Positions 1-10,924 of a DNA stretch of 64,000 nt are shown in pieces. Made by a program: the position numbers and the translations under genes. Location of the stretch: contig JNDT01002288.1 in NCBI GenBank assembly GCA_000697055.1, positions 1 to 64,000 of the forward strand, given 5' to 3'. Numbering within the stretch: position 1 is the stretch's first letter; every line of letters starts with the position of its first letter. A model generated the notes under the pieces. It worked only from the letters and a program-made list of their open reading frames with translations, was not told where the DNA came from and searched no databases. The stretch comes from Saksenaea vasiformis B4078. Lineage: Eukaryota; Mucoromycota; Mucoromycetes; Mucorales; Saksenaeaceae.

Positions 1-581
1 AGTTAACTGAGTGCAAACAAGGAAAAGGCTAATCACCGAATTTATAGGAATTCCCTGTCCTGTCCAATGCAACGGAGCTGGCACAGCAGAAGTTACAGAA
101 ATACTACTCCAAGACGGGAAAGGCGGTGTACGCAATAACGACGACACTAGACCCCCGTGCCAAATTCCAGTGGTGGAAAGACCAGGGTTGGGAGGAACAT
201 TACGTGGCAGAATCAGTACAAGTAACTGAGACTTGGAACGCCGATTTTTGCTGCACGCGTCACACTCAGGCCGCGCGTACTCCGGGCTTCAGTCTGTTCC
301 AACACAGGCAGCGGCAGGACGAGTTGACAGAATACGTTGCCGAACCGATTGTGGACGAGACGATTAGCGTTCTTGAATACTGGGCCAACCGCAGTCGTCA
401 GTGGCCCCAATTAGCGGAAATGGCGCGCAGGTATTTGGCGATTCCCGCCTCATCCGCACCTTCAGAACGTTGCTTTTCGCATGCGAAGTTCTTTGTGCCG
501 TTTTCGCGTAACTGTTTGAAACCCGAAACAGTTAAGTATAGTGTGTTAGTAGATGCTTGGTCCAAACTTTTGGATATATAG
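1..581 (+). mobile_element. hAT transposase, 3' end (dimerisation domain)
   Basis: The frame is open from about position 49 to the stop at 581 and encodes the C-terminal part of a hAT-family transposase. It shows the stretch TTTLDPRAKFQWW, then the hAT C-terminal dimerisation region: YWANRSRQWPQLAEMARRYL followed by IPASSAPSERCFSHA. The SERxFS motif is the hallmark of this domain. Stops lie in this frame before position 49, and TTTATAG at 42-48 could be a splice acceptor, so the upstream part is either an earlier exon outside the window or lost. The RNase H-like catalytic DD residues are not in view, so activity cannot be judged. Family assignment is strong; intactness is unknown. Confidence 0.85.
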
Positions 582-875
582 AATAAAAGTGTTTACTGTC
601 TCAATTGGACCTTTCTCTTGGATTACGTTTCTGAATTAGTTCTTTTTTTTTTTTTACTGCTCCAATAGTTTAACGGACACTTAGTTAATTACAGCATTTG
701 CAAACGACGTACGTTTCTTTACTCAACCTCACGCTTAACTGACGCCTCATTAATTACAACATTAGTGAAGGACATATCTTTTCTCTTTTCTTCTCTTTTT
801 ACTTAATTGACATCGTGTTAATTACAACATTAACGAATGACATGCAAATAATAAAAATGGCACTACTCGAATAAT

Positions 876-1072
876 CGAACGAATTCGAATATTCATTTTA
901 TTTGACGAACGAATATGAATATTTGCTTTTACTTGACGAACGAATATGAATATGCATTTCTATTTAATGAACGAATACAAATATTCGTTCTTACTTGACG
1001 AATGAATACGAATATTTATTTCTATATGACGAACGAATATGAATATCTATATATTCATTCGTATTCGTTCGT
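876..1072. repeat. 31-bp minisatellite, about six units, ending in a palindrome
   Basis: Six units start near 876, 906, 937, 968, 999 and 1030. The unit begins CGAACGAATATGAATAT and ends TTACTTGA. The last unit (1030-1072) folds on itself, because CGAACGAATATGAAT is followed after a short AT spacer by its imperfect inverse ending CGTATTCGTTCG. From about 1085 to 1310 the sequence is almost pure A/T low-complexity DNA. No gene is seen in either stretch. Confidence 0.85.
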
Positions 1073-1331
1073 GCTGACTCCTAATGACAACTACTACTTT
1101 TTTTATTACTACTTTTTTATTATAACTTTTTTTAATTATTATTTTTTTAATTATTATTTTTTATATATTTTTTTATTATTATTCATAAATATATTTAAAT
1201 ATAAATATTATTTTTTAATATAAATTAAGATATTATACAAAAACAAATAAATATTTAAAATATTAAAATAACCTAGTTTTAAAATATTTGCTTCTATTAA
1301 AATTTGATGTTCAAATCTGCTGACATCGGAA

Positions 1332-1404
1332 GCTTCCTTAGCGCAGTTGGCAGCGCGTCAGTCTCATAATCTGAAGGTCGCCAGTTCGATCCTGGCAGGG
1401 AGCA
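1332..1404 (+). tRNA. tRNA-Met(CAT), elongator type, no intron
   Basis: A 73-nt cloverleaf can be drawn. The acceptor stem GCTTCCT pairs with AGGGAGC, and the discriminator is A. The A-box region reads TAGCGCAGTTGG and the B-box region AGTTCGATCC. The anticodon CAT is at 1365-1367, in the loop CTCATAA. One T-T mismatch closes the anticodon stem. A T4 run at 1409-1412 can terminate RNA polymerase III. The acceptor stem starts with a G-C pair and the TTCGA T-loop is ordinary, so the elongator rather than the initiator methionine tRNA is likely. Confidence 0.95.
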
Positions 1405-3332
1405 ATTCTTTTACAATATTTTCTTTCATTGTTACACGAGATCTTTTGTCCAATCATGTTTAAACACTGAATCAAACACCTATTGTTCTTCTTTTTATAT
1501 GCTGTCGTTTACAACAACTACCCTCAAGCATAGCTAGTGCTTCTGGATGAATATGCAGAAGCTTTCGATCGTCGCAACTGTCTCCCATCCTATTGCCAAT
1601 GTAACTGACTGGAGTTTAGAAATTTTACAGATAGAAAATTATTTCACACACTGAAAGGTAACAAATAAATATATAACGTTCAAATGCCCCTTGGTATCTC
1701 AAAAAAAAAGTTGTAGATGGAGACGACTGCTATCTAATAGCACAAGTATACTGCACAAAAATATCTGAGGACATTCGTGTAGTTTTCTGATGTTCTAGAA
1801 AAGTTGATTAATCTCCGTATCGAGACTGGTTTGCGATTGCATAGTTCTCTTTAAGTGCACGTAGCAGGCATTTGATAAGCTGAAAAAATTGCGTTTGGAT
1901 GGTCGGCCTGGCCAATTTCTTGTCTGCTAGGGATTTAGGTTGGTAGTACATTTTCAAACGTTGCGCTTACAAGCGACTATGGACACGCGATGGAAATGTG
2001 TCCCTTGAAGGTATTTGAAAGTGCCTCTTCACTAATATCAGTTGATCTACAGCATGATTTGATGTATTTTGCCAAGTGCAACGTTTTGTTGGTTTTCTCG
2101 GTTCCTGTTATCGCAATTGAGATGCCTGATTCACTATGTAAAATTGTTCCTCCAGGTCCCTGAACGATTAGGTCGCTTATTTGTTGTATTTCTCCACAAA
2201 AAAAAAGAATACTCATCTGGGAACAAAAGAACTACTGGGACCATCGGTGTCTTCTAGTAACCGAACATTCGGCCCTCTCTGGATTCCGGTAACCAGTAAT
2301 TCAGAATCCTTCAGGCTCCAATAGGATCCATGGGCATGCTTTTCAGTTACCATGAGAAACATCGAGATCTCTTTAATACAGTATTAGTATTCGATCGGAT
2401 GTGGTAAATATAGGGATCATCCTTGGGCACGCTCTGTGACTCTCAAACTCATGAAACTATGTTGTAGTTTGGACAGGGATACAATAATACTGACTGAAGT
2501 TTATAATTAGCTCCAAGGTCCATACAATAGGAAGAAGCGTGATGATGCTAGGACAACGTTGTCTGATTTTTGATAATGAAATTTCCGGTATGCAGTTGAT
2601 CTTGCGCAGTGGAATAGAAATGACTGTATCGTTGAGCTATCCGGAATTAGGAACGAGTACCATAGACCAGTCCTTCCGTTTGCTACTGTATTTATTGGAG
2701 AACTGCCTCTATCCTTTGATTGTACCTTTGAGCTAACATGCTAGATCGAGCGGGTACCCGACCTCTAAGAAACAAGTAGCTGGCGACTATACTTGGTAAG
2801 AATGAAACTTGTATGGTGCTAGGTAGATGAACATGTCTTTATGTACACATCTAAGAATAAATAAATAAAGACTCCGGGAGAAGCTAAGATATGACAGGAT
2901 GAAGTTTCATTCTGCGCAGATAATCGCATTTTGCTTTACCATTTGTCTGTAGAATCGCTCGAATTGGAAGGAAAGTCCTAGGAAAAAATGAAAACCAACC
3001 ATCGGAAGAAAGGAACACAAACCTGGCGCGTTGTGATCCCTTGTTGCCAGATCTTCCTATCTGCAGGGTGGCGTAGATCAACCGCGCTATCCTGTAAATG
3101 GGGTTTTAATCTAGTCAACATTATCTCCGCAAGAAAAAAATGTTTCAGCTTGATCGGGGAAGATAGGAAAACGCCGCGATCACAGAATCAATTGACATTT
3201 AGGCAGCTCGATCCCTCTGTAGTTAGAGTCCAACACAAGCAACCGTTTTGATGGTAGAAGAGTATATAGTATAATAACAATTAGAGTAGGGACATTTTAT
3301 TACGTAATATTAAGTAAAAGTTTTACAAGTGA
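1405..3332. other. No gene recognised
   Basis: Open frames here are short (up to 87 codons), overlap on both strands and resemble no family. No convincing splice-linked exons or transposon motifs were found. Confidence 0.5.
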
Positions 3333-4163
3333 TCACTTGCGCTTCGATCGCAGGCATGAAAGTCCGCCGAATATGTCCCACAGAGCAAGTAAGACATAAG
3401 TGACAAAAAGAGACATCAGGAAAAACAAACCAGTATTGAAAAAGTTACACCTAGAAAGTACGTTGTATGAGATATTTGTATGTAAAGATAACGTGTGTTT
3501 TTCTTACCAGCCGTCGTAGTCTCCCGGAGGACATCTGTATTCAGCGATTTGATAGAAGATGCCAACACCAAACATAGCAGCCAGCAGGACATCGATAGCA
3601 AATAGGATAGGTCGCTTTACTTTACCGGCGTGGCCAAATCGTCGGGTCAGATACACGAAAATCATGAAGAGACTCCAGATGAAGGAAATCCAGCAGATGA
3701 CATAAACGTAGTACAGCAAAGCTTTGGAGGAGAAAGGAAATACATGATGAGAGTACTAAAGCGAAATTAGTCAAAAGAATCAGTAGATGTAATTGTAGCT
3801 TACAGGAGTTGCGCCAACTTGGAATCCAAAGGCACCAACAGCAGCAATCATTTGCCAGAAACGGAAGAAAAGGCGACCTTTGTTAGGCCTGTGAGCTTCA
3901 GCAGGTTCTGCTTGAGGGACTTCGATATCTTGCGTGTGTTCCTTTTCTGCTTCTTGAGCGGTTTCAGCAGCGGCAGCAGAAGCATTGGCAGAGGCAGTAG
4001 CAGAAGACTGCTGTTCATGAACCTCGGTTTTCTCCGTAGTTTCCATATTTTGTGTCTCTTGTGTAGTGGTGACTTCATTATCTGATTCCCAAGCATTGAC
4101 AACCGGTGTTGTCGGTTCTGGTTGATTTTCCTTCTTTAAATGTTTTTGGAACGGATTTTTCAT
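3333..4163 (-). CDS. MARVEL-type four-transmembrane protein
   Basis: Three exons (4163-3804, 3755-3508, 3450-3333) give 241 aa. The introns are 48 and 57 nt with GTAAG donors, and intron 1 has a TGACTAAT branch site. Residues 1-95 are a hydrophilic, Ala/Glu/Gln-rich cytosolic tail. Four hydrophobic spans follow, starting at FWQMIAAVGAFGF, ALLYYVYVICWISFIW, ILFAIDVLLAAMFGVGIF and LFFLMSLFVTYVLLALW. The short extracytosolic loop before TM4 carries two Cys in RCPPGDYDGWCNFF, which could form a disulfide, as is common in MARVEL/tetraspan proteins. A basic tail ending RSKRK closes the protein. Exon 3 is needed to supply TM4, because reading through the second donor stops at once. The start is the first ATG before the acidic tail; upstream codons in frame look like leader sequence. 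The role is presumably plasma-membrane organisation; the substrate is unknown. Confidence 0.75.
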
Positions 4164-5909
4164 TTTATGAAACAAAAAAAAGTAGAGAAAAGAAATGAAA
4201 AGGAGATAGGAAGAAAAAATTTTTTTTGGTGGCGATCTGATACATGCAGTAACCGTTCCTCGTAAATTGCGGCGCTTGGGTTGGCTGGCTGTTTCTTGCA
4301 TTTGTCTCACCTTCAGAGCTGAAGTTGAACTGTATGTCACAACTTACATGCATCATCATACCTTTCTACCAACGTAACGATCAATCAAGTAAATAGTTAT
4401 TCCTAGAAATTGGATCTCTATTAAAAAGATATGTGAGTTGATTTCATTCATGTCGTCATTCGCCTTTAAACGGGCATGACATGGTCAGTATCTTACGAAA
4501 AGATTACCTCTTCAAGAATTTGTATGATACTTCATAAGTCCATTCGAATAGCCAAACTGACATGTTCCCATGGCGATTGTGCGAGAAAGATCTTTCACGA
4601 AATGTAAATGACCAGAAGCGGCGGAGTTTTACAAATTTCCATTCACGGTGTGATTTCCTTTTGTAATACAAAGCTACTCTCTTTTCATTCGCAGAAACAC
4701 ATCCATACCATAATCAACAGGTATCACCGAAAACGTTCTCACATTAAGGAACGGCAAGGCCTTTTTGTCAGTTCCTTGGGCCAGGTTCTACAGTCACTAA
4801 AAGGGTTCATTGGTTCTCGTATCTTGGTGGCTACTGTACCGTTAAATCTTATTACGTTTTCAGGCGTGTCAACTCGTATAGTCAGTTTACTGATTACATG
4901 ATTGGATATTGCACTGATATTTCCATTATTTGAAAGTTAACTTGCGTTGATGGATAAGACGCACAGGCTTTTTTGCAGATCTCGTATCAATTGATGATGT
5001 GGTTTTGCAACTGAATAAGATGTCTTGCATTACGCCGTTGGGATATCTCTTTTTAGCGTCGCTCGTTCGGAATCAGATGCTGAAACTATCATCTGTTTCA
5101 AGCGAGCTTCAAATGACTGCAGAAGGACGCGTCGACACAGCTCTCGTTCCAAATGTTGTACTTGTGATTGGCGGTTGACTCTTGCACCTGAGGTGCTTCC
5201 TAGTTCTGCGGCAAAGAACATACGGGGAGATAAGAAATATACGTTTCATGCGACATCACGTATATACACACTTGTTTATCAGGATATCTTATTACCCTTG
5301 CATCAAACCTGATTATTACCATAATTACTCTCACGGTCTTATATGTATCACATGGAAGGCGAACAACACTCAAAAGAAAAAGAACAGGTTCATACCGTAA
5401 AAGGAAAACACGGCAAAAGGCTATGTCGCAATAACCACGCTGTGGGCCAGCCTTCCGAAAGTATAGTAGACCCTCTCCCCTTTTGCAATAACTTGATATT
5501 ATTCCTGTCCTTCGGTAATGTTCATTGTAAATATGAAAACCAAGGAATTGAGAAGGAAGGATCGCACCACTCGACACCCTTTCAGGCGTACAATGATCAG
5601 TTACAGTACTCTCTAGCTTGGCCAATTAAGCTGCGCAGTTAGCAGGTTCATAGAGGGAACTCAACTGGAATAGGCATCAGAGAAGTTTAGAAGCTGTTTG
5701 CGCAAGGAAATCAAAGAAAACTATCGTTAATGACATATAGTAAAGAGAGATGGAACCTTGATGATTTGCTTGAAGGAATGTAGTGAAGCACACTTTTTTT
5801 TGTTTTTGCCTGTAGGAACTGCGCTTGAGGAGCTATTCAGCAAGTCAGAGAAGCAGCCAATCAGGAGTAAATTTGGGCGGCAGGCTTTAATCTTATGAAT
5901 AGAAGGATA
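4164..5909. other. No gene recognised
   Basis: This is the upstream region of the MARVEL gene followed by sequence without family matches. Several frames of 60-140 codons overlap on both strands (for example near 4.6-4.9 and 5.2-5.6 kb), but none shows a domain, codon bias or splice pattern I trust. The distal part may be old transposon DNA, since a Helitron relic follows. Confidence 0.4.
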
Positions 5910-5938
5910 AAGGGATAGAGGGATAGAGATAGGTAGAG

Positions 5939-6017
<79 letters not shown>
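5910..6017. repeat. (GATA)n then (GA)n microsatellite
   Basis: Imperfect GGATAGA units pass into perfect GATA repeats (about 5926-5973) and then GA repeats to 6017. The array starts exactly where the reading frame of the Helitron relic is lost. Confidence 0.95.
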
Positions 6018-6020
<3 letters not shown>

Positions 6021-7058
6021 CAACGCCATCTAACAACAACACGGTAACCTCGGAAGTGGCGGGGATATTGCAACGTTGAAGGTCCGTGGTTCCATCTGCA
6101 CGAATTACCATATTCTTGAATATCTGAACAAACGGACAGATTTCATGCATCATATGTTGCAAAGACCCTAAATCTGACGATCTAACTGAGGAGAATTCGC
6201 GTGTCCCAAGCTAAGCTCATTGGCACTATCGTAGATGTATATTTGAGCAAACGTGGGAGTATCCGAGCCATTAAGTGGCAACAGCCCCCTAATGCGATAT
6301 TAGACGTTCCCATGAATGCGAAAATTGTACGCATTTGCAACTGAAGAGTCGATGTTTGCACCCATTGAAATGAAACTTAGAGTGGTATTGTATAAACAGA
6401 TTTTTGAACGAAACTCTTCTCCAACTGCATAATCTTTGCGCAGCAATTCTGCGATGCAACCAGGCATGGCACGTAAAGGCGGAAGTTTTACTTTGCCCTG
6501 AAGACAGCACGTAGTGAATTTGGCAGTGGTTATACCACCGGCAGCGCGCTCTTCCGCCCACAATCGAGCATTGCAGAACGTACACAGCATGTCCATTTTA
6601 CCAGAACATGATGACCTGGAATATTATGCTCGCTGTATCGTGCAATATCCAGTAATGGTCATTGGGCTGCATCAAGATTCATAGATTCATGAGAACACTG
6701 CAACGGATAGCCATAATGGACACAGTAAGCACTGCTGTAGTGTACGGCAGCTTTGACTTTAACAAATTTTTACCCCCGAAGGTACTAAACCATCCGAAGA
6801 TGGTGCGGGCTGAATTGTTCTAAATAATGCAGTTGCGGGAGCAATTGCGGGAGGAGGAGGACAAATGTTACGCATAGCGGCTGCAGGATCAATCGCACGA
6901 AGAGTAAAACAAACAACAGTTGCAGCAGCAGGAGCGATCATACGTGCATTGGAAGCAGCGGGCCGACATAAAGTGCTATTACGACGTGAATTCAATGGAC
7001 AATTTTTGTTACTACCACAATAGCAGCCAAGTTGACCGCAGCTGCTACAGATGTGCAT
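6018..7058 (-). pseudogene. Decayed Helitron Rep/helicase N-terminal region
   Basis: Read on the minus strand, pieces in order match the N-terminal region of fungal Helitron Rep-helicase proteins. A Cys-rich finger MHICSSCGQLGCYC is followed by NCPLN. Next comes LCTFCNARLWAEE with TTCCLQGKVKLPPLR, then LYNTTLSFISMGANIDSS and FRIHGNV. A stop-interrupted stretch follows with LLPLNGSDTPTFAQIYIYDS, and finally NIPATSEVTVLLLDG. Stops and frame changes separate the pieces, so it is not a functional gene. The HUH nickase and helicase core would come later and are absent: homology ends at the GATA/GA array. Neither Helitron terminus was found. Assignment rests on recognised family motifs; the exact 5' limit is uncertain. 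Confidence 0.7.
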
Positions 7059-8528
7059 GTTCTATGAGATCAGAAGAGAGAAGAAGAAACGAACAGAAGG
7101 CTACAGAAAAGATTAGAGAGCTGAAGGGGAAGTTCCTTTTTTTTTTATTGCGATACTACAGCAAAAGCGGGATGTGAAGTTAGCAAGAAAATCAAACATG
7201 TCAAATGAAGCGATCTTCTCGAATTTTTTGTCAGAGTACGCTTTCAAACATTTTAAATAAAGGTAGAGTAGGTTTATTACATGCAAAAATTATATATGTC
7301 TCCATGCACGATTTAGCCTGTAAGCCCCTCTACTCTGACTTGTGGTGATTGTAACCATCTCAAGAAAACAAAAGCAACTAACTCGTTCACTCCTTTTCAA
7401 TATAATGTAAACAGTGGTTCTAGAAGACGTGTCACTTCAAGTCATATGTCATATGTTTCTGGATGACTGTCAGCAAACATACGGAATGAAAAGCAACTCC
7501 GGGCATCCCACCGCTTCAGATAGGCGATAGGCTGTCATCAATAGGTAGCAGCAGCACCTTTAGGTGTTAAGTGAATATACATCAGAGATACTTCACATTA
7601 TGGAGATTTGTGTTGCTGAAATAAAATTTGCGTAGATCCAAAACCACGTCTACGGAGGTTATATAAGTTTTTGACAAACAATATCATGTTAATGACAGAA
7701 ATATAGCTTGTTAGCACGAACTTGAACCGCAGTCGGCGAATAATTTGACTGTAGTCTTGTAGGTGACCTTGAAAAAGAGATGGCAAAAATTTCAGTCCCT
7801 TTGAAATTCGGAAATGGGAAGTCGCCACGGAACACTGTTTTTCTTAACAATCTGACTGATGAAGAAACAATTAGAACTATTCCTTTCCACCAAGATTGTA
7901 TAAAGCCAGAAGATATCGCAAGCGGACTTCTGTGCGTTTTAGAATAACTTATGTAGCACGGACTTACACATGCTTGCATCGGTTTCTTCTCGAGGTCAAG
8001 ATCGACCAACCGGTGTTCCAACAGCGAGAACATATGTCTGTAACGAAAAAACAATAAACGTTCACAGTGAGCCCTTTCTCGTTACTGATCATTTCGGAAT
8101 TCATTGCCACTTTTTTATCAAGCAATTGTAGAGTAAATGCGTTTTTAATAATAGTATTTGATGTGGGAGATCCAAAGAACTAGTGGGGTTAGTTCTGAGC
8201 TACAACTGTAAAATCTGTAACCATGTGGTGCAAAAAAGGAAGATTAAAACCTTAACTACAAGAGCCTTGTCACAGCCATGAGATTTTTCTCATCTGCAGA
8301 CATTTATCACACGCATAGCGTCCCATTTCAATAATATAGGACTTTGAGCATCCATTTACGTCATCCAAATATTATTTTGCGTCGACACCACATCAATCCT
8401 GCGGTGAGGAGCAGCGTATCTTTGCGCAGAGAATCAGGTACCTTTACCACTGAATTAAAGGTGTATTGCGGTGGTCCATCGTAATAGGTTCCCCCAACGC
8501 ACCAATCGGGACAGGTAAAAGTGGCCGT
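7059..8528. other. No firm gene; one 55-codon open frame
   Basis: A plus-strand frame from ATG 7780 to TAA 7947 encodes 55 aa (begins MAKISVPLKFGNGKSP, ends IASGLLCVLE) with a balanced composition. It could be a transposon exon, but no family is recognised. The rest is AT-rich DNA without features. Confidence 0.3.
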
Positions 8529-9111
8529 ATTTAAAGGGACGCATGAATTCTTTTTTTTTTTTCCCCTTTGGCTCTGTTCATTTTACATCCCCGGTATGTA
8601 CTTTTAATAAAAATACGCATCCAGGATCACTCATGTCTTTTGATGTATTGTTTAGCCTGTATGACCTCTGTCCCGAACCGTCTCGACTGCGGTGTAGCCC
8701 CTTGTTCACCACCAGGTAAGTAAATGTTGTCACGCGCAGCCTCACTCAACTTTCACGACAGAATCTCGCCAGACGTTGTATCGCTTCAAGTTCTCTGCAC
8801 GCCGTTCCAAACGTGGACGCTCCATTGGAAGCCATCGTCAAATCAAACCGCCCCACCAAGTCAGGTGCGGTGGCTGGATGCCAATAATGTTTGGCAATAC
8901 CCTTCGGGGGTAAGTAAGATGACATCCAAGCTGTATTCCATTTATTAACCAGGAACTACTTTTTTATACTGCTTGAATAAATTCTGTGTCCATAGGAGGG
9001 TCCAAGTTCACGTAAGTTATTTGATACTCTGACGAAAAGTTGATGAAGTAATAACGCAAGTCCAATCTTCTCCTTAGCGCAAATTGGACCCTTGATGGAC
9101 GCAAAATTCTA

Positions 9112-10451
9112 CACTCCCCTAAAAAAAGTCTGTAGACGGTTTGTAAACTCCGAAACATCAAATTATCTTTCTACAATCTATACATGCAATACATCTAACT
9201 ATTTCTCATATAACATGCCTGGGAAGCGCAGAGTTCGAAGTTATTACATCTGAAAAACTTACATATTACTTTTTTATTATATATTAGTATCTGGTGTGGC
9301 CGCCATGAGCCTCGATGACAGCTTTACATCTTTCGGGCATTGAGGCTACAAGATTTTCACAAACACTTGGAGGAATGGAATGCCATTCACTCACTAGAGC
9401 CGCCTCGAGCTCCTCGGAATTCTTGATTCGATATCTTATCTTCGAGATACGACGTTCAAGTTCATCCCAAAGGTGCTTGATTGGGTTGAGATCGGGGCTT
9501 TGTGCTGGCCAGCACGACATGACACGGATACCCTTTCTCTTCTTCCATAGCGTGGTGGATTTACAAGTATGAGGTGTAGCCCCATCCTCCTGGAAGACAT
9601 AGTATTCAAGATTGTTTTCATTTAAAAAAGGAAGTAGATTGCTTTTCAAAATGTCCTGATATTTCTTCCCGTTCACCTTGCCTTCTACTGGAGTGATGGG
9701 GCAAACTCCGTTTGCATGGAAGCACCCCCAAAGCATCACTGCACCACCTCCAAACTTCGCTGTTTCACTTATGTGTGCTTCCATAAGTGCTTCTCCATCT
9801 TTTCGTATGACACTTTCTCGGCCGTCATTGCCTTTCACGCGGTATCTCGACTCATCAGACCAGATAACATTCTTCCATTGGTCCATGGACCAATGCTGGT
9901 GTTCCAACGCCCACTCCAGCCGTTTCTTCTTATGTCTATCTTCTAGGCGTGGTCTACGAACTATCCTACGCGAATGGAATCCAAGTTCATGCATGGCTTT
10001 GGTAAACGTAGGGTAAGACATCTCCATGCATGTCTCTCGGAATGAATCAAAATGGGCCTTTACTGGTGCACGCGGATCGTTTCTGAAATCGCGCTCTAGC
10101 ATACGCTTCGTTCTTTCTGTTATCTTCCTTGGTCTTCCTTCCCTCCGTTTTGAAGAAGAAGAACCAGTTGACTCGATGTTTTTTATAATACGATGAACTG
10201 TTGATTTTCCGACACCCCATAATTTCGCGATTTCATCGTACGACATTCCAGACAGCCTCATGCCATACATGATGGAGCGCTCTTGCTCTGAAATCTCAGA
10301 GTTAGGCCTTATAATAGTGTTGCTAATATCCTGAAGCGTCATAATAAGTGTTTACAAAGAAAAGGAAGTATAAGAATCAAAAAAAGGTTCAAGCCAGTTG
10401 GCTAGGAACAGCGGAGTTTACAAACCGTCTACAGACCTTTTTAGGGGAGTG
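9112..10451 (-). mobile_element. Tc1/mariner-type DNA transposon, complete ends
   Basis: This is a 1340-bp element with near-perfect terminal inverted repeats: 9112-9152 (41 bp) and 10412-10451 (40 bp). Both start CACTCCCCTAAAAA and end GACGGTTTGTAAACTCCG when read inward, and differ only in the length of the A tract and one base. TA flanks it on both sides (9110-9111 and 10452-10453), the usual Tc1 target duplication. It sits inside dispersed repeat copy A, whose partner at 29 kb keeps the uninterrupted junction. The single transposase gene is on the minus strand. Confidence 0.95.
9284..10342 (-). CDS. Tc1-like transposase, catalytic Glu replaced by Lys
   Basis: One uninterrupted frame of 352 aa. 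An N-terminal helix-turn-helix (residues about 15-70, including AKLWGVGKSTVHRIIKNI) and the GRPRK hook are followed by a second HTH. The DDE domain shows VIWSDESRY (first Asp) and FQEDGATPHT (second Asp). The third acidic position falls in SPDLNPIKHLWDELE, where the family has SPDLNPIEHLW. By my count 35 residues separate the second Asp from this Lys. The codon is AAG where GAG is expected, preceded by C, so a CpG-to-CpA transition would explain it. The frame is otherwise intact, so this is a young copy that is probably catalytically dead. The start is the first ATG, inside the 5' terminal repeat boundary. Confidence 0.9.
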   Translation of the reverse strand: MTLQDISNTIIRPNSEISEQERSIMYGMRLSGMSYDEIAKLWGVGKSTVHRIIKNIESTGSSSSKRREGRPRKITERTKRMLERDFRNDPRAPVKAHFDSFRETCMEMSYPTFTKAMHELGFHSRRIVRRPRLEDRHKKKRLEWALEHQHWSMDQWKNVIWSDESRYRVKGNDGRESVIRKDGEALMEAHISETAKFGGGAVMLWGCFHANGVCPITPVEGKVNGKKYQDILKSNLLPFLNENNLEYYVFQEDGATPHTCKSTTLWKKRKGIRVMSCWPAQSPDLNPIKHLWDELERRISKIRYRIKNSEELEAALVSEWHSIPPSVCENLVASMPERCKAVIEAHGGHTRY

Positions 10452-10710
10452 TATTTAGTGTAAAAAGTAATTCAATAAACAGTATACAGGGTAAAAAGCA
10501 ACAAAAAGTGACGCCTCTTGCAAGGATATTTCATCAACTGCTCAAAAAAGCAGAAATGTAGAACAAGGCGATCATGGTCCCTGTGAACGAATTCTTCACG
10601 ACCATCTGCGGGCTAAAGCCCTTGGAAGACTATGCCGTGGAAAACCAAATTACGCTATTTTTCTTTAAAATGTGTTTATAGGTTTGTTGTCAACACGTTG
10701 TTTCTCTGTC

Positions 10711-10924
10711 AGTCATTCATGTATCCGAAAAGTGTATATCTCAGTCAATTCTATACCGACTATATTTAAAACCATGCGTCACCGGTTAAAGGGTAGGCCT
10801 CTCATATGTTTAGTATATACGCTGACACTTTTGCAGTGCACCACTGGGTTCCCGTAAATTGCGTGGGATCAGGCAGGCTGATGATGGAAACCTGTGACTT
10901 TCGTCCAGTGTGTCCGAAGGCAAT
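10711..10924 (+). repeat. Dispersed repeat family 2, copy 1
   Basis: Shares blocks in the same order with 12501-12699: AGTCATTCAT, AGTCAATTCTATAC, CCATGCGTCACCGGTTAAAG, CAGTGCAC, AGGCTGATGATGGA and GTCCGAAGGCA. No coding frame is conserved between the copies. A weaker echo, CATGCGTCATCGGTTA, is near 22050. Confidence 0.7.

Larger units (their letters stand above)
8529..10486 (+). repeat. Dispersed repeat, copy A, split by a Tc1-like insertion
   Basis: Excluding the inserted transposon, about 616 bp match the segment at 29021-29665 from end to end in the same orientation. Both begin at TATTTAAAGG, share CATCCCCGGTA, ATCCAGGATCACTCAT, TGTCCCGAACCGTCT and ATCGCTTCAAGT, and end in TTCAATAAACAGTAT. 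A TATA-like start and AATAAA near the end recall a solo LTR or a gene-derived retroelement end, but no class can be assigned. Both copies keep a short frame containing SLQVLCT and ending in SIY. Confidence 0.8.

Noticed and set aside
876..1072. CRISPR-like array of 31-bp units
   Set aside because: Units are adjacent and degenerate, with no unique spacers. It is a minisatellite in a eukaryotic genome.
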